This document shows positions 33,653 through 45,996 of a stretch of DNA of 64,000 nt, in pieces. This DNA comes from Acheta domesticus. Its lineage: Eukaryota > Arthropoda > Insecta > Orthoptera > Gryllidae. Position 1 is the stretch's first letter; each line of letters starts with the position of its first letter. A program made the translations under genes and the position numbers. The notes under the pieces were generated by a model, which saw only the letters and a list, made by a program, of their open reading frames with translations, ran no database searches and was not told the origin of the DNA. The DNA lies in the NCBI GenBank assembly GCA_031308135.1, contig JAHLJT010000631.1, positions 179,590,675-179,654,674 of the forward strand, read 5' to 3'.

Positions 33653-36617
33653 TACGACAGTGGTGATGTAGATTTCTGTTGAATGCGTGCGAACTATCCC
33701 ATCCCATCTTCCGTACCATGAAAACAAATGATACTACACAATACATATGTGTATACAAATGTGCTACGAATTTCCACGGCAATCGTCCTGTTGCGACTGC
33801 GCCTTACTAGTCCACAGACGTATACAAAATGTAGGGCGGGTTACGCAGAGCAACAATGAAAGGTACTGCGACCTCCACCGTCTTTGTGATAAGGGGAGAG
33901 GAATTTTTAATAATCTCCTTAGGATGTTTGGTAGCTCAGTCGGGATGACGGTGAGCCACATAAAAGAAATGAAATTGGTGGGATCAGGGACGTGGGTTCT
34001 CTACACTACGGTCTCGCAAATCATTCAGATTAAAACACAGATTTCTTAAAAACCTTACTATAATCTTGAGATGAAAAATTTGTGGCATAGAAATCTCATA
34101 CACGTGACACTCATAAATACATAGAAAACATAAAATACGCTGTCAATAGCTGAAAATAGAATACACAAGAAAATTCTTAAATCTATACACCCTTCTCTTT
34201 ACTACTTTACTAATTTACACTGTCTTTCTCATCAAATCAAAAAGTTTACTAGGCCTTTACACACTCTTTGGTATTATTTATATTCTCTTTCATGTAACAC
34301 AAAAATTAAGTTTTACTGTTTCTATTTTTACAAAGAATAAGGATAAAGAAAGATTGATTCTGTAAGTTATATAACATTGCTCTCTCTTCTAATTAACTAA
34401 CTGAATATTAAATCTTTTCCTCGGTTTGCACAGACTTATTCTATCTGCTTCGTTAAACGAGTTCTGGGCACTAGAATGCTTGTAAAAGGAAATTTCTTAC
34501 ATCGAAATTCTTTTCAACATGGGGGTTTCGTTCGCCTTCTTCTGAACCTCGAGCAGTGGCGACATCGGTGACCTTGATGCTGGGCGCTTCCCTTCGCTGC
34601 TCGCTCCGCTGATCGGGTACCGTTATCAAAGCTCCCCTGCAGTAGAACTCCCTCTGGGCCAACGGTGTGGTTAAATACTCGTCTTTTGCCAACGTAAATG
34701 TTTTAACCATATGCCGCTAGTATTCTCCAATTATATCCAGTAGAATTCAATTCCATATAATAAGCGAAGAGCATATAAAAAAAATAAAGACTAAAAGAAA
34801 AAGAAAGAAAAAGCTGGAAAAGAAGGATATAAAAACCCCGTGTTAGATTCTAATCAATTATAAATAACAGGGCTCCTTCCCCTATTCCCACTGTTCTTAA
34901 ACATCTTGTTAATTAATCCTTAAATAGTAATTCTCTTCGTACTAATTCAAAGAATTAATTACCTCTTCCTTTTGTCTTTGAAGAGCTCTGATGCCTTCTC
35001 TTCGTCTGGATTGATGGCGTCCACGTTGATACGTTACGTCCGTACAACCTCGCTGCTTGACGACACGCTTCGAGAAGGAACGGGATATGACGTCTGCCTC
35101 GCTGTTACCGTAGCCAAGCGATTCTAGTGAACCCTTGTGATACTTATGAGAACTAATCAGTAGCTCTCTTCTGTCTGTGCGGTGCGCGCTATGAGTACCG
35201 AAGCTCTTCGTGCGGGCGATAAATGTGCCACGTTTTCCTGAGCTTTCGGAGGGAAAACGGATGGTCACAGGACACAGAGAAAAAATATTTTTAATTGAAT
35301 ATAACTAGAGTTAACAATTAACTGTAGTTTTAAAATAAAAACAATTGAACATAACTATTACAATTTACTTTATTCGTGGAAATTATTTTCACTTTTCACC
35401 ATTACTGGTAATTTGAAATTAAATTTTTAACAAATTACTCAAAGCATCCTGACGTATAATTCTAAAATAAATAATTACACAAAATTACGTTTCCTACGGT
35501 TTTCTTATGTTCCCAAAATTAAAGGCGACAGGCAAAATGACTTGATGTGAGAGACGAAACCACTGTTCTTCTCTATCAGGGTTGCTATGCTATCCTACTC
35601 TGTGGTTTTGAAATCTACTTTACCATACACTAGCTGTACGCTATTTACCGTTTTCCCCCTACGAAATTCATGTAATGATTAGAACCCTTAATACGCAAAT
35701 GTACATTAATATAGTAATTTATTATTGTTCTAATATCCCGACCCGTCGATAAGTTTTAAAAGTTACGTTCTCAGTTTCTACTATAATCTTTTAGATGTAT
35801 ATTTTCACTCACCGCATCGATTATTCTTGCAGGACTTAAATTATTTTTACTTTCAAAATATACTGCAAAAAACTTGCAATACAAAATAAAGTTATAACTA
35901 GGATAATTTCGTTTGTTTAGCTTGATAATTACATTGAATTGTAATCCGCAGAGAGGATTGGTCCTATTGATTAGCACACAAATTTATTAATTTCATTTTT
36001 TTATTAAAGAATGGCGAACATATGCCTGTGGAAAGTTGAACCGGCAATTTGTACGTTCACTTAATGACTATTCTACATTAGAACACGTCTCATTGCGTTT
36101 TCCAGATTGTAAACTCTGTTTTTTCTACCTCCTTTGCGGGAACAAGGTAAATTTAGAAACGAAGAAAAGAAACGGCATTGAGATCAAGGTCATAGGGATA
36201 AAATCTAGCAACGTTACGCAAAAAGTACATCATCCCACCTACATTTCTGAACGTTTCACAAAAACGTTTTGCACAGACAATACCCACTTAAAATAACTTC
36301 TTGCTCAATTTTTGTGGCTGCCAACTTGCGCCCTACGCAATCGAGCATTCTCGCAATTTTTTGTGGCACATTTTTCACTTTACTACAGACGGCGTTTAAA
36401 CATATAATTTCACAGGCATTTCAGAAAACTCATTTCTATCAAATAATTTATTCGTAAAATCAGTAATTATAAATCTTCATCAACACAAAAACCTATCTAC
36501 ACTGGACTGCTTTCATTAATTACATCAATATACTATTGAAATCTCCTTCACTTACTCCAAATTCACGTCATCTCCTATATCATTTTAATAATTAAATTTG
36601 TTTCAAATAATTGGTCA
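33653..36617. other. Intergenic DNA, no gene recognised
   Basis: About 3 kb of mostly AT-rich DNA. An A-box-like GGTAGCTCAGTCGGGATGACG at 33930-33950 could be a decayed tRNA-like head without a B box. Minus-strand frames at 34471-34710 (79 codons) and 34942-35268 (108 codons) lie in a GC-richer patch and have hydrophilic, Arg/Ser-rich products, but no family was recognised. Confidence 0.35.
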
Positions 36618-36692
36618 GCACGACCGAGATTTAAACCCGGGCCTTCTGGCTTACGCTCAGCTGCTCTGACCATTAAGCTACCGAGTCAACGA
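36618..36692 (-). mobile_element. tRNA-like SINE head or tRNA pseudogene
   Basis: The minus strand has A box GTAGCTTAATGGTC (ends 36668) and B box GGGTTTAAATCTC (36638-36626). The T arm folds (CCGGG/CTCGG around TTTAAAT), but the anticodon stem has only three good pairs and the acceptor stem is poor, so it is not a working tRNA. Confidence 0.45.
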
Positions 36693-37750
36693 AGCCTTTT
36701 GAACAGTTTTCACGAGCGCACTATCGCTCCTTGTACGTATACATAACTATCACCTTTCCCGTCACCTTCCTGGAAGCCTCGTGTGGCAAATTCATCCACA
36801 CCAGTTCGCGTGGCAGTATTGCACACACCTTTTAATTACGTATCGATTTAATTACGTACAATAAATCTATTAGTATCGCGCGATCCGAGCACATGCCTAC
36901 TGAAGCTGAGCTGAGCTGACGTGACCTACTTGCGTCACGCCTGGCGGGAGTGGAAGGAGACGACCCTCTGCACCTCCCCAACAAAAGGAGCCTCAACCTA
37001 CTACCGACAGACGCTTGGTGCGCCCCTTCCGAGACGAGAGAGGACATTGACCGAAGAAAGTGAATTTTCCACAACTGGAGACGTGTTCGCCCGCAACTGA
37101 ATGGAGACGTTAGTGGAGAGCCGGGCAACGGCCTTCGCACTGCCCCTCAGGCATTCTTTAATTAGAAGACTCTTGCTTGATAAAAAAGGAAATTGGAATA
37201 ATTCTCAGAGAAAGATTTGGCCGCTCATTGGCCTCTTTTGAATCGATAATTATCTTCAATTTTTTTGTGTAATCTTAAATTTTAGAATTTTATTGTGTTG
37301 ACTTTTTTGTATTGAAATTAATGATTAGGGAATGGAAAATAATATCTCTGAACTCACGCGCAGAATTTACAATGTTTTTCATAACTTGGTTAATTTTTTC
37401 TTTTGGTTAAATTTTACGTTATTCTTTTTACAATTTCTTTTCATTTCGTAAATTAGCGACGTCAATCCACCGGCCCTATTTCAGGCTCTCACCGCTTCCC
37501 GAACTACTCGGTACCTTGACTCAAGTAATTCGTCACCTGTTCGTTGTTTATATATGTTACGTTATATTTGTGAACGACTGTCAAATGTTACGGATTAGAA
37601 TATCCGTTCATTGTAGGCAATCAATTCAAAATTTTTATTAAATGGCACAACTTTTTTTGTACGGATGTCTGCTTCGATAATAAACAAAATCAACGTTTAT
37701 ATTATCATGATGTTAAGATAAAGTGAGTCTGAATTCTTATTTATTTTATC
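36693..37750. other. Intergenic DNA with a GC-richer block at 36880-37140
   Basis: 36880-37140 is a moderately GC-rich segment with direct repeats GAGCTGAGCTGA and GTGACC/GCGTCACG motifs. The 102-codon minus frame is unconvincing. The rest is AT-rich with nothing recognised. Confidence 0.3.
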
Positions 37751-38827
37751 GGTTGATCCCGGGTTTAGGATGGCACAGTTCCTTTGTTTCACTGATTCGG
37801 TTCATTAGAGAGGAATCGACTCTATGAACTGAATCCTTGTTTACTATTCGCGTGTAGAAGTGTTCATGAAGTTAACGCAATAAATATAATTATTTAATAT
37901 CAATTATATTTCACAAACTCATACTAATTAAACTTTTATTATTGCGTAGGTATCGCCCCCAAACTCCACATTTTAACACTGAACACTTGTCGAGGTAGTA
38001 AAGTTCATAACGTTAACACCATAAATTTAAATATTTAAAATAAGTTCTATTTCACAAACATATGCTACTTACACGTTTGTTCGTTTGTTATTGGGAGACT
38101 ATCACTTCTCAAACTCTCAATTTTAATACTAAAAAACAACTCGTCAATTTTTGGACAAATAGTACATAAAATTTTTAAAATAGAAGTATTTTTATAGAAA
38201 AAATAAAAAATCAACTCATGTATTCGTTGAAATTATAATTTTTTAATCATTTCTAGAATATGATTGCATTTTTGCTAATCCTTTCTGCACGTTCTACCAC
38301 ACGTGAATTCAGAGAGGTAGCTATCAAAATTACTTTCAACTTTGTGGCAACAAATTGCCCACTTAATTACACTTCATGTCCCTTCAGTAGAAATTGAAAG
38401 AGTTTGCTTCCCAAAGTTCAATATCATCCAATTTGAAAGTAAATAATTTTGTTGTTATAGCAAAAACTGAATGTGTTAGTACAAGGCTGTTTAATAACTC
38501 AGCCCATGTCTATATTAATATTTCAGTTCAAGAAGCAAGCACAGCAGCAAGTTTGTTTAAACAAAAGTGTGTTGTGAAGTGTAATTTTAAATGTCAAGTG
38601 ATATTTTAAATGTGTCGTGATGAAGAAGAAATTGTTCGTAACATCAAAATATATAGATTTATATGGCTTTGACCCGTGATCATTTTGTTTATATTTATGC
38701 TTTGACCTAACAAAATTAATCAAAATGATTCGCAAGCTCTCAAGTGAACCGCGCCACGAGAATCACGAGAAATAATGAATCACAAAAGGAAACAAAGGAA
38801 CAGTGCCACCCTAAACCCGGGATCAAC
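37751..38827. mobile_element. TIR element with ~80-bp inverted ends
   Basis: GGTTGATCCCGGGTTTAGG starts the left arm (37751 to about 37835). The right arm (about 38740-38827) is its reverse complement, ending CTAAACCCGGGATCAACC, with about 80 percent identity over some 80 bases. Flanks ATTTTATC and ATTATATC match at 7 of 8 positions, so an 8-base target duplication is plausible. The interior has no transposase and holds a tandem duplication of about 143 bases (unit starts near 37861 and 38003). Superfamily unassigned (8-base duplication families such as hAT or Merlin are options). Confidence 0.6.
37861..38145 (+). repeat. Tandem duplication of about 143 bp within the TIR element
   Basis: Both units carry GTTCATRA-GTTAACRC-ATAAAT, TATTTCACAAAC, a GGTATCGCC / GACTATCAC stretch, and CAAACTC(Y)(A/C)(A)ATTTTAA. 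Moderately diverged. Confidence 0.5.
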
Positions 38828-39131
38828 CATTATATCTTGTTCAAAATGTATATTAATTTTAATCGTGTGAATTATTGTTATTATTTAGTGTTGCACCTAA
38901 CAAAGACGACAAATTGTCTGAGAAATGTTGTGTCATTTGATGAAATATTTTATTTGAAACTGACTGTCAATAATTAACAGATATTTCAATCCATAATATT
39001 TTTTCATGTGTTTGCAGTTTCCGCGTGGAGAGGGAACCCGCTGATCCCGTAGCCTGGGCTCTCGCCTGGCTGCCGCAGCCTTTGTCGCAAGGGATTATCA
39101 GTTCATGCCAGGAATATACTCTCAGTCATGG

Positions 39132-39492
39132 CGTATGCAAATTGGGGACCAGATGCAAAACAAATGTTTAACCCATATGTAAATTGGAGACCAAAGAGCA
39201 AACGCAAATTGGGGACAAACCATCTTACCCCCTCCAGGTAAAAGTGGAAGGTGACACTCTTCTAGTGATTTCTTTGCTTTTCTTTTTGATACGGCAGTGG
39301 GTCTGAAAGATTATCAATAAGGCACAAGGAAATGTTGAACAGCAGCACAGTGGCGGCAGCCTTAACGCACTTACTTGCTCAATCAGTTCTTTTCTTTACC
39401 TGGGTTGGTTGGTCCTCAAATTACATATAGAATTAGCAAGTAAGTTTCGCGTGGAAAAATGAAAGGATTATTTGGTCTCCAATTTACATACG
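39132..39492. repeat. Short repeats with GTAAATTGGRGACC core, direct and inverted
   Basis: GTATGCAAATTGGGGACC at 39133-39150, CATATGTAAATTGGAGACC at 39174-39192 and CGCAAATTGGGGAC at 39202-39215 are direct. TTTGGTCTCCAATTTACATA at 39471-39490 is an inverted match to the second. This could be a small inverted-repeat element or footprints of repeated insertions. Confidence 0.4.
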
Positions 39493-41480
39493 ACCCTCTG
39501 TTCTAGGCTTAGATGTTCAATTCTCCTAAACACTTCTAACGAAATAGAGTGTTTTACAAGAATCAGTCGTAGTGGCCACTGTAAATGGGACGTTAATCTT
39601 CTTGACAGCTACGTGCTGTAAGAATGCTTGAAATGACTAATGATGGATATCAATCGGATGACTTACTCGTAATTTGCTTTAGGCGCCCATTTATCTATAG
39701 GATACGATTTGGCTCAAGATTTGACCTAAGATTTGACGAAGGTTTAGGAGTAGTAAGGTTAACTCAAATATACATGTGCTGGCTCATTACAGTATACTTG
39801 TTCATTAGACGTTAGGCACCATATGCGAATCATAAATGTGTTAACATTCTTCCCCACCCCAGGTGAGGTTTGAATTGAACTTCAACTAGTGAAAACGGTG
39901 ACAAAAAAGTTTTCAGTGGCTCTGTGTTGAATATCACTGCCTTATTCTCTTCGAGGCTGTTGTGAATACCCGTTTCCTTTAATTTTATGAGATTTCTGTT
40001 GTTCACATGTGGAGACGAAGTACACAAAATGTATAGCTTAACAAAGAGCTTCAAAACGATTATTGTTGTGGAGTCAACACAAATATTAAGCGTACATTAA
40101 CTAGTAAGAGCTATAAAATATAAATTAAATCATACACATAAATATTTCATAAGATTTGAAAATATTATACGACCACTACAGAATTCGTCTTTCCCTGGAA
40201 AAATACCATTCATTATTTTTACAAAGCATTATACTCTTCGTGTTCTTTTCTCCAGATGTATAAATTTCAGTGCTCATACTGTGCTTGTAAAGTTTTTTTG
40301 CTAGTTCTACTGAAACTCAGGACTTAAGGACATGAACAGAATTACATTATACAAGAATGGGTTTCGAAAAACAAACCCTTGTGGTTTTAAAGACAAAAAA
40401 TATGATTACATGTCTCCTGATTCAAACATGATTCGCAATATTTTTCTTCTTTAAAATCATAAATCATAATTTGTTTTTCCAAACTCATTCTCTTGATAAT
40501 TTAAAATTTAGAAAACCTAGTTGGTTTTGCACACAATTCATAAACATTAAAGATAACTGGAATGCCCCTTTCATATTATTTCGGAATTTATGATGAAATT
40601 ATTATGCTCACATATTCCTCCTCAACGTATTTCATGTAATCAAGTAATAATTTTACTTATAAATTTGAACCTTAGTTATCTTGTATTACAACATTCCTCC
40701 AGTCGAATTTTCGCTTCAAATAATTTCGGGTTTTGATCTCTGTATCTTGTAATAGTGTTATGATTGTCAGCATTTTCAAAGGAGGTCGAGTTTAAAGTCT
40801 CTTATTCGAATTTTATAAGTAATAAACTTTAGTAAAAAAACCTAAAACTTTTCATACGATACAGAGAAAAAATAATTTAAGTAGAATTTTTTTCACGAAT
40901 TTACTAGAAAATAGTTTCTCCTTTTTGGGTCTACTCACGAATTTACTGGCAAATATTATCTTTCTTCCTCCCCCAACCTCTTTCTGTCTGTCTCTATCAC
41001 TCACTCTCTCATACACACATCTACAGACAATTTCACTGGAGTGTCATCCCTCATCCTCCAAAGCTGAGGCATCTTGCATTACATTTCGCCTTCAGAGATC
41101 ACAGCCTCAGCAACAGGATCGTCCTTCACCTTTCGTCCTGGAGCAGTGTGTGCGCTCCAGAGACAAGCGTAACCAGAGCTTGAGCCACGTAGGGCGCTCT
41201 TTGAATCTGCTGCTCTGAACAAAATTACGCACATGGAGGGATGAACCTTTTGAAGCTTAAGTTTATCAGGATGCATACGTACGTCACCATGTCAAAAATA
41301 GACAGAGAGAGGAGATATAAGGGTTTGGTGAAGGAGACGGTGATAACTACGAACACAGCATGACATTTGTTAATCAAAGCCTTAATTTACAAGGAAACAG
41401 ATATACATCTAGGTTATGATTCTAAAATACGTATACATATAAATAGGGATATGGTGAATAAACATGCCATTGCAATTCTT
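39493..41480. other. AT-rich intergenic DNA, no gene recognised
   Basis: A GC-richer segment at 41040-41230 has overlapping frames on both strands without family resemblance. Otherwise AT-rich. Confidence 0.4.
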
Positions 41481-41484
41481 TAAG

Positions 41485-41705
41485 AATATTGGACAACTTT
41501 CTCTTTCCTTTTCTCTCTGTCTTGTCCTCTCTCTAACCTCCTCTTGTTTCTTCTCTCTCTTTATCCCTCTCTCTTTTCCTCCCTGTATTCTTCTCCCTCC
41601 CTCTCCATCTTCCTTTCCCTTTCTTTTCCTCTCCCACTATCTTCCTCTTCCTATCTCTTCCTCTCCCTCTCTCAGCCCACTCCCTCCCATTCATTATCTT
41701 CTAGG
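41485..41705 (+). repeat. Polypyrimidine tract (about 220 bp)
   Basis: Almost unbroken C/T on the plus strand (CTCTCTC, CCCTCCCTC and CTTCCT words). It opens the frame of a 220-codon chance ORF (41464-42126). Candidate triplex (H-DNA) former directly upstream of a CpG island. Confidence 0.7.
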
Positions 41706-42060
41706 GGCGTCTGGGTCACCTAAACCCCCCTCCGGTGCCCCCTTGTTCCCGCCCCCGCAGTGCGCGGCGTGCGGCACCGCGTCGCGTGGCACGTGGCGCC
41801 GGCCAGGCATCCGGGCCGCGGGACAAAGCGCAGCCCCAAATAACGAACTCATAATGGCGCGCCGGGCACAATGGGCGTTGGCGCCGCCCGAGACACCCGA
41901 TCTCAGCGCCATCGATCTGGCGCCCCGCCCCGCCCGCCCCGCCCCGCCCCGCCCCATCCCGCCTGCCTCGCCCCGCCCCGCCCTCTCCTCCGCGCCATAC
42001 TGCCAAGCGCCTAAGCACTCGGCGCACGGGAATACAGCGCGGCCACGCCCCATCCAGTAT
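41706..42060. promoter_or_regulatory. CpG island with CCCCGCCC array
   Basis: CpG-dense DNA with TAATGGCGCGCCGGG-type sequence and an array of CCCCGCC/GCCCCGCCCC boxes at 41920-41985 (Sp/KLF-type GC boxes; G-quadruplex potential on the minus strand). Proline-rich ORFs on both strands are compositional. Promoter or enhancer function possible, unproven. Confidence 0.35.
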
Positions 42061-43020
42061 TTCGTGTTAAATTCCGATTTAAATATTTGTGAATGTGTAC
42101 GACTAATACACGGGAAAAGGACATAATACACGGGAGGAAGGTGAAAACTATGTTCTTGGGTTTTCGACAGCTTTGTCACATAGCGACCATTGTATTTAAC
42201 TGTAGGAGGAACTGTAGGAATAACACGTGAGGACAACGAGGAGGGATTCTAGCCCGCGACTCTTCGAGCAGAGGCAGCTCTAACCCTTCAATCATAGCGA
42301 TCTTTGATATTCAGGCTGGCAATAAAATTATTCTTATTTCACGTTTAGAGTAAATAATAACAGATAAAACACAATTCCTTCCAAGACGAACAAGGTGTGC
42401 ATAAAATGAAATACCGCCATTAATTTGTAGATTATGTAAATATTTATTACTTTGAAAAAATTGTAAAATAATATTTATTATGTACTTTTATTTTAGTTAA
42501 TAACATGTAAATTATGGTGAATGAATTAAATGTGAAATATAACTAGATAGGGAGATGTGTTATTGCTTGTGGACTTTCAGTTTAGTAAACGAGTATTTTC
42601 GAAGCACATTAACTTATTTTAAATTTGAATTACTTTTTTAAATAAATTATTAACATCAACCATTTATCGGGAAACTATTTGGTAGAGTAGTATTTGGAGA
42701 CTTTGAAGAATGATCTAGTGCAATATGAGAGGCACTAACCGAGTGTCCAGCAACGTCTCATAGTGTGAAAAAAATGTAAAAATCTGTAACTTGTCATGCA
42801 TTATGAAGTGGGGCATGTTTTTGAAAAAAAGTGAAGGCAATTGAGAAACATGTTCCACTTCAATATATACACAGAAAATTCTGTTTACCTCGTCGAAAAA
42901 AAAGTAAAATATATCACAAAAATTGCTTTGAAATTTTTTAAATGCAAAAAAATAATTTCGATTCACTATTTATTAAATACGAAATGAAAACATTTATATC
43001 TCTTTTTAAAGCCGTTGATG
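42061..43020. other. Intergenic DNA with a degraded SINE-like segment
   Basis: 42230-42300 contains GGATTCTAGCCCGCGAC, which resembles the B-box side of the family B head at 24660-24785 in the same orientation, without an intact promoter. The remainder is AT-rich with no feature. Confidence 0.3.
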
Positions 43021-43345
43021 GATATCGCAAATCATTTGTTTTAACGCAGGATACATGCATATTCCGCAGCAATCCTTGCTTACGGCGCGGCAACATGCGA
43101 ACATAAAGAAGCCCAATGGGCGTTCGGAAAGCCAATTAGCTGCTTCCACGTTGCAAACAACTCGCATCCGTAGCAGAAAGTGGCTACTAATTCTTGCTCG
43201 GAAACGCATTCGTTTTAAAAAATATGGCGCCCGCAACGATGCATCCAATGAATAACGCGTCCGCGCCCTCCTAACTCTCGCGTCGGCCACTGCGGCGCGG
43301 AGCGCTGCTGACGCGGGCGCGAACGTTACTCAGAGGGGAGGCTGT
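43021..43345. promoter_or_regulatory. GC-rich candidate regulatory block
   Basis: Balanced to GC-rich DNA between AT-rich flanks with CCAATTAGCTG, TCCAATGAATAACGCG and CGTCGGCCACTGCGGCGCGG. The 94-codon minus frame and 66-codon plus frame overlap and neither resembles a known protein. Candidate conserved noncoding element by texture only. Confidence 0.25.
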
Positions 43346-44679
43346 GGTCGATCGCTGCGTGGCGGATGGGTTCTTTAACGAAATGGAAATAAAACTGAGG
43401 ATTATGATGATGGAAACCGGGATTTATGAATTGCGGAATTAATCAACTTCGTATCGCGAGTGTCGCGTCAATCAGTCAGTCTCCCAGAGCGACGGAGTCC
43501 AGATGCGCTGCCATTGGATAGTAGTGACGAACAAATCAGGAATTTTGATTAACTTTTGTTTTACGAGTGCGATTTCGGGCTGCGATTTAATATGTATTTA
43601 TTGCAAACTTCTGGAGGGGGGAGGAGAGTGTTTCATATTTAGAACAAGAAAACTTGAGTTATATCTCTAAAGGTTACTCACATTATTTATTCGAATAAAA
43701 TCATTTTTTTATATCCCTTTTAAAGAGTAGGCACATTTTTCTTTTGTAAGTATCATTTCATGTATTGAATAATCAAGATAATAAAAATTTATCTGTTTTA
43801 TTTTTAAAATGAACAATTATTTAATTAAGAATATATACCACATAAACGTTTCTTCCTTTATTTGAATTTTAAAAATTGTGTACTATATTGCTAGATTTAC
43901 TGATTAATATACGTAAGAATCAAATGCAAACGACAATGTCATACACATTGAAAGTATTCAATCTTAATAATCTATAATGCAAAAATTCAGTTTCGAAAGA
44001 AGATTAATAAAGAAGTGTATTAGAGTTATTTTTATAGTCACCGCTGAAATAATTAAAAGCCTTGATCTCCATTTCATTCTAAAGTGTTTTACTTCATCCA
44101 GATGGAAGGCAATCATTTTAAACCAAATTAAATTACGAATAGTAATCTACGTCATTCGTATTTATGAAAGGGGTCTGACTCAAATTATAAGTAAATATTA
44201 CAAAAATTCAAATATTTTGAATGCACCATTGCATAGAAACGTTCATGAAATATAAATCCACAAATTCATTGCAATATGTGTTGACTCATGGGAAACTTTT
44301 TGATTCCTAACTTAACTAATCAGCATTACTATTGAATTGCATGTGTTTTTCGGAATAAAAAAGGTTAGTGTGTCATGTTACTCCGCTTCTCGTTAACTAA
44401 CACAAAAGTTGTGTCACGAGCAGGGGAGTAAATATACGTGATTGGAAAAACTTTTCGAGTTACACATTTTGTTATTTCCGTTTTAACGAGTTTAGTACTT
44501 TCACAGGTGCTAGTTAACCACCAGATATTCCGCCTTACCAATTGGGTCAATAATGAACTATTGAACCCATTTTATCCAGCGACCATCCGATCAACCCCAA
44601 CCGACATACACATCCAGAAGAAAGTCAACCACTGTTTGAAAGGGAATAGTGGAGAGATGCACTAACCGGATGATTTCCA
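43346..44679. other. AT-rich intergenic DNA, no gene recognised
   Basis: Short chance frames only. Some GC-richer sequence to about 43520. Confidence 0.4.
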
Positions 44680-44820
44680 CGGTTAATTCGACCAATATCA
44701 GGCCACTACCTGAGCAGTTCCCTAACAAAAGGAAAACGGATCGCGCGCGATATTTGCTTCCTCTTATTTGTCCTATCCTCTCCTCACACACACACATTAA
44801 CACTTATGTACGTGCACTAT
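44680..44820 (+). mobile_element. SINE family A fragment
   Basis: Matches the middle of the family: CGACCAATATCAGGC (versus CGATCAATACCAGAC in the 10288 copy sense), GGATCGCGCGCGAT and the pyrimidine-rich CTTCCTCTTATTTGTCCTATCC. Head and 3' end missing. Confidence 0.5.
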
Positions 44821-44831
44821 ACTTCTAAAGT

Positions 44832-44904
44832 GCCCTCGGTGAGCCGTTGGTTATCGTGCTCGCGTTCCACGGTGCAACCCCGGGTTCGTTTCCCGGCCGA
44901 GGCA
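44832..44904 (+). mobile_element. tRNA-like sequence (SINE head or tRNA pseudogene)
   Basis: Has a TGAGCCGTTGGTTATCGTGCTC D-arm-like A box, a perfect T arm CCGGG-TTCGTTT-CCCGG and an acceptor stem with six pairs (CCCTCGG/CCGAGGC). The anticodon stem pairs badly, so a functional tRNA is unlikely. It lies just after a SINE A fragment, suggesting a separate tRNA-derived insertion. Confidence 0.45.
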
Positions 44905-45409
44905 AATTATAACAGTGTGCTTTCCTTACAAATGTCCTAGTATTTGTTGCTTTGTAACAATGAGAAAGCTTAGCCTAATGTTATGAAGACCGACGTATAC
45001 GCTGAATCTTTGTGCTGACCACACAAACCCCTCATCCCGTGGCCGGGTCGCCGCTAGTCGGCCAAGGCCCGTAGCAGGCTGTCGAGCCACAGGACAGGAC
45101 ATTTCCAAACTTGTGTGGAACTTAGAACTTGTCCCGACTGGGCCGGCGACTTTGCGGGAAGAGAAAGCTGGAAGAGGAGCCGACATGAAGGTCAATTTTA
45201 GATCTCACGTTCCATCAGAGAGGAACACTGCTACTTTTTTCCTTTCTGGGTCTTTTTCCAGCTTCAGGGGATGCCGATTTCGACCAAACGCGCCGGGTAC
45301 CCACAATGTCTCTCATGGGGACAGGTTTTAACTATTACAGTATGTGATCAGCAGACTCACTAGACCTTCCGTGACATCACACATACATGAGAGACAAGGT
45401 ACAAATATT

Positions 45410-45490
45410 CAGGCGGCAGAACTTGAACCCGCAGCCTTTCGGACAGAGGTGCTGAATCGGCACGGTCTAGCCACCTCGGCCATCAAGGTC
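45410..45490 (-). mobile_element. tRNA-derived SINE head
   Basis: The minus strand shows A box TGGCTAGACCGTG (45473-45461) and B box GGGTTCAAGTTC (45430-45419) with tRNA-like spacing. The body probably extends left toward 45110 (AGCCTTTCGG, GAGACAAGG...), but the boundary is unclear. Confidence 0.5.
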
Positions 45491-45762
45491 GGCAGGAACA
45501 TTGCTATATCCTTGGATATAACATGAACTACACTTTTGTAACTAATGATAATAGGTCTTGACGCTCCCGATAGTCATCCGCTTGACGTCCAGTGCGTGGG
45601 AGCGTGTAAGGGGCGTTAGAACTTCCTGACCACAGGGCTTCCTCTTGAAGCGGCGCGCCGCCCCCGGCCTCTTGTGCGTCCCTCAATCCGCCGCCCTCCG
45701 GCTCTCTTATCTGCTGGAGACGACGGCGGTGGCCCTATTTTATTCGTGGATGCGCATGGAGG

Positions 45763-45802
45763 GCCCCGCCCCGCCCCGCCCCGCCCCGCCCCGCCCCGCC
45801 CC
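45763..45802 (-). repeat. (GGGGC)n tract with G-quadruplex potential
   Basis: Eight CCCCG units on the plus strand, i.e. more than four runs of four G on the minus strand separated by single C. Confidence 0.85.
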
Positions 45803-45962
45803 GGGACGCGGGACCGCCCGCGCAGGACAAGTTTATGACAATGGAGAGCATTTGCATAGAAATAAAATTTACGCCGCTCCGCGTTTGAGCGCGCTGTTTT
45901 CGTGGGAGTGAGGAGGAGACGTGAGACCGCGGCGGGTTCGAACCGGAATCCTCGCCTAATGT

Positions 45963-45996
45963 AGGCGGCGGGGGCGGCGGCGGCGGCGGCGGCGGT
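45963..45996 (+). repeat. (GGC)n trinucleotide tract
   Basis: About nine GGC units interrupted once by GGGGG. In the minus frame it encodes poly-Ala or poly-Pro, without further gene support. Confidence 0.8.

Noticed and set aside
34942..35268. 108-codon minus-strand gene
   Set aside because: No recognisable domain, no supporting splice or polyadenylation structure, and located in a locally GC-richer patch.
36618..36692. Functional tRNA gene
   Set aside because: Only the T arm folds well; acceptor and anticodon stems are poor.
41464..42236. ORFs of 220 (plus) and 180 (minus) codons
   Set aside because: One runs through a polypyrimidine tract into GC boxes, the other through the same island. 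Composition explains both.
44832..44904. Functional tRNA gene
   Set aside because: The T arm and most of the acceptor stem fold, but the anticodon stem does not. More likely a SINE head or pseudogene.
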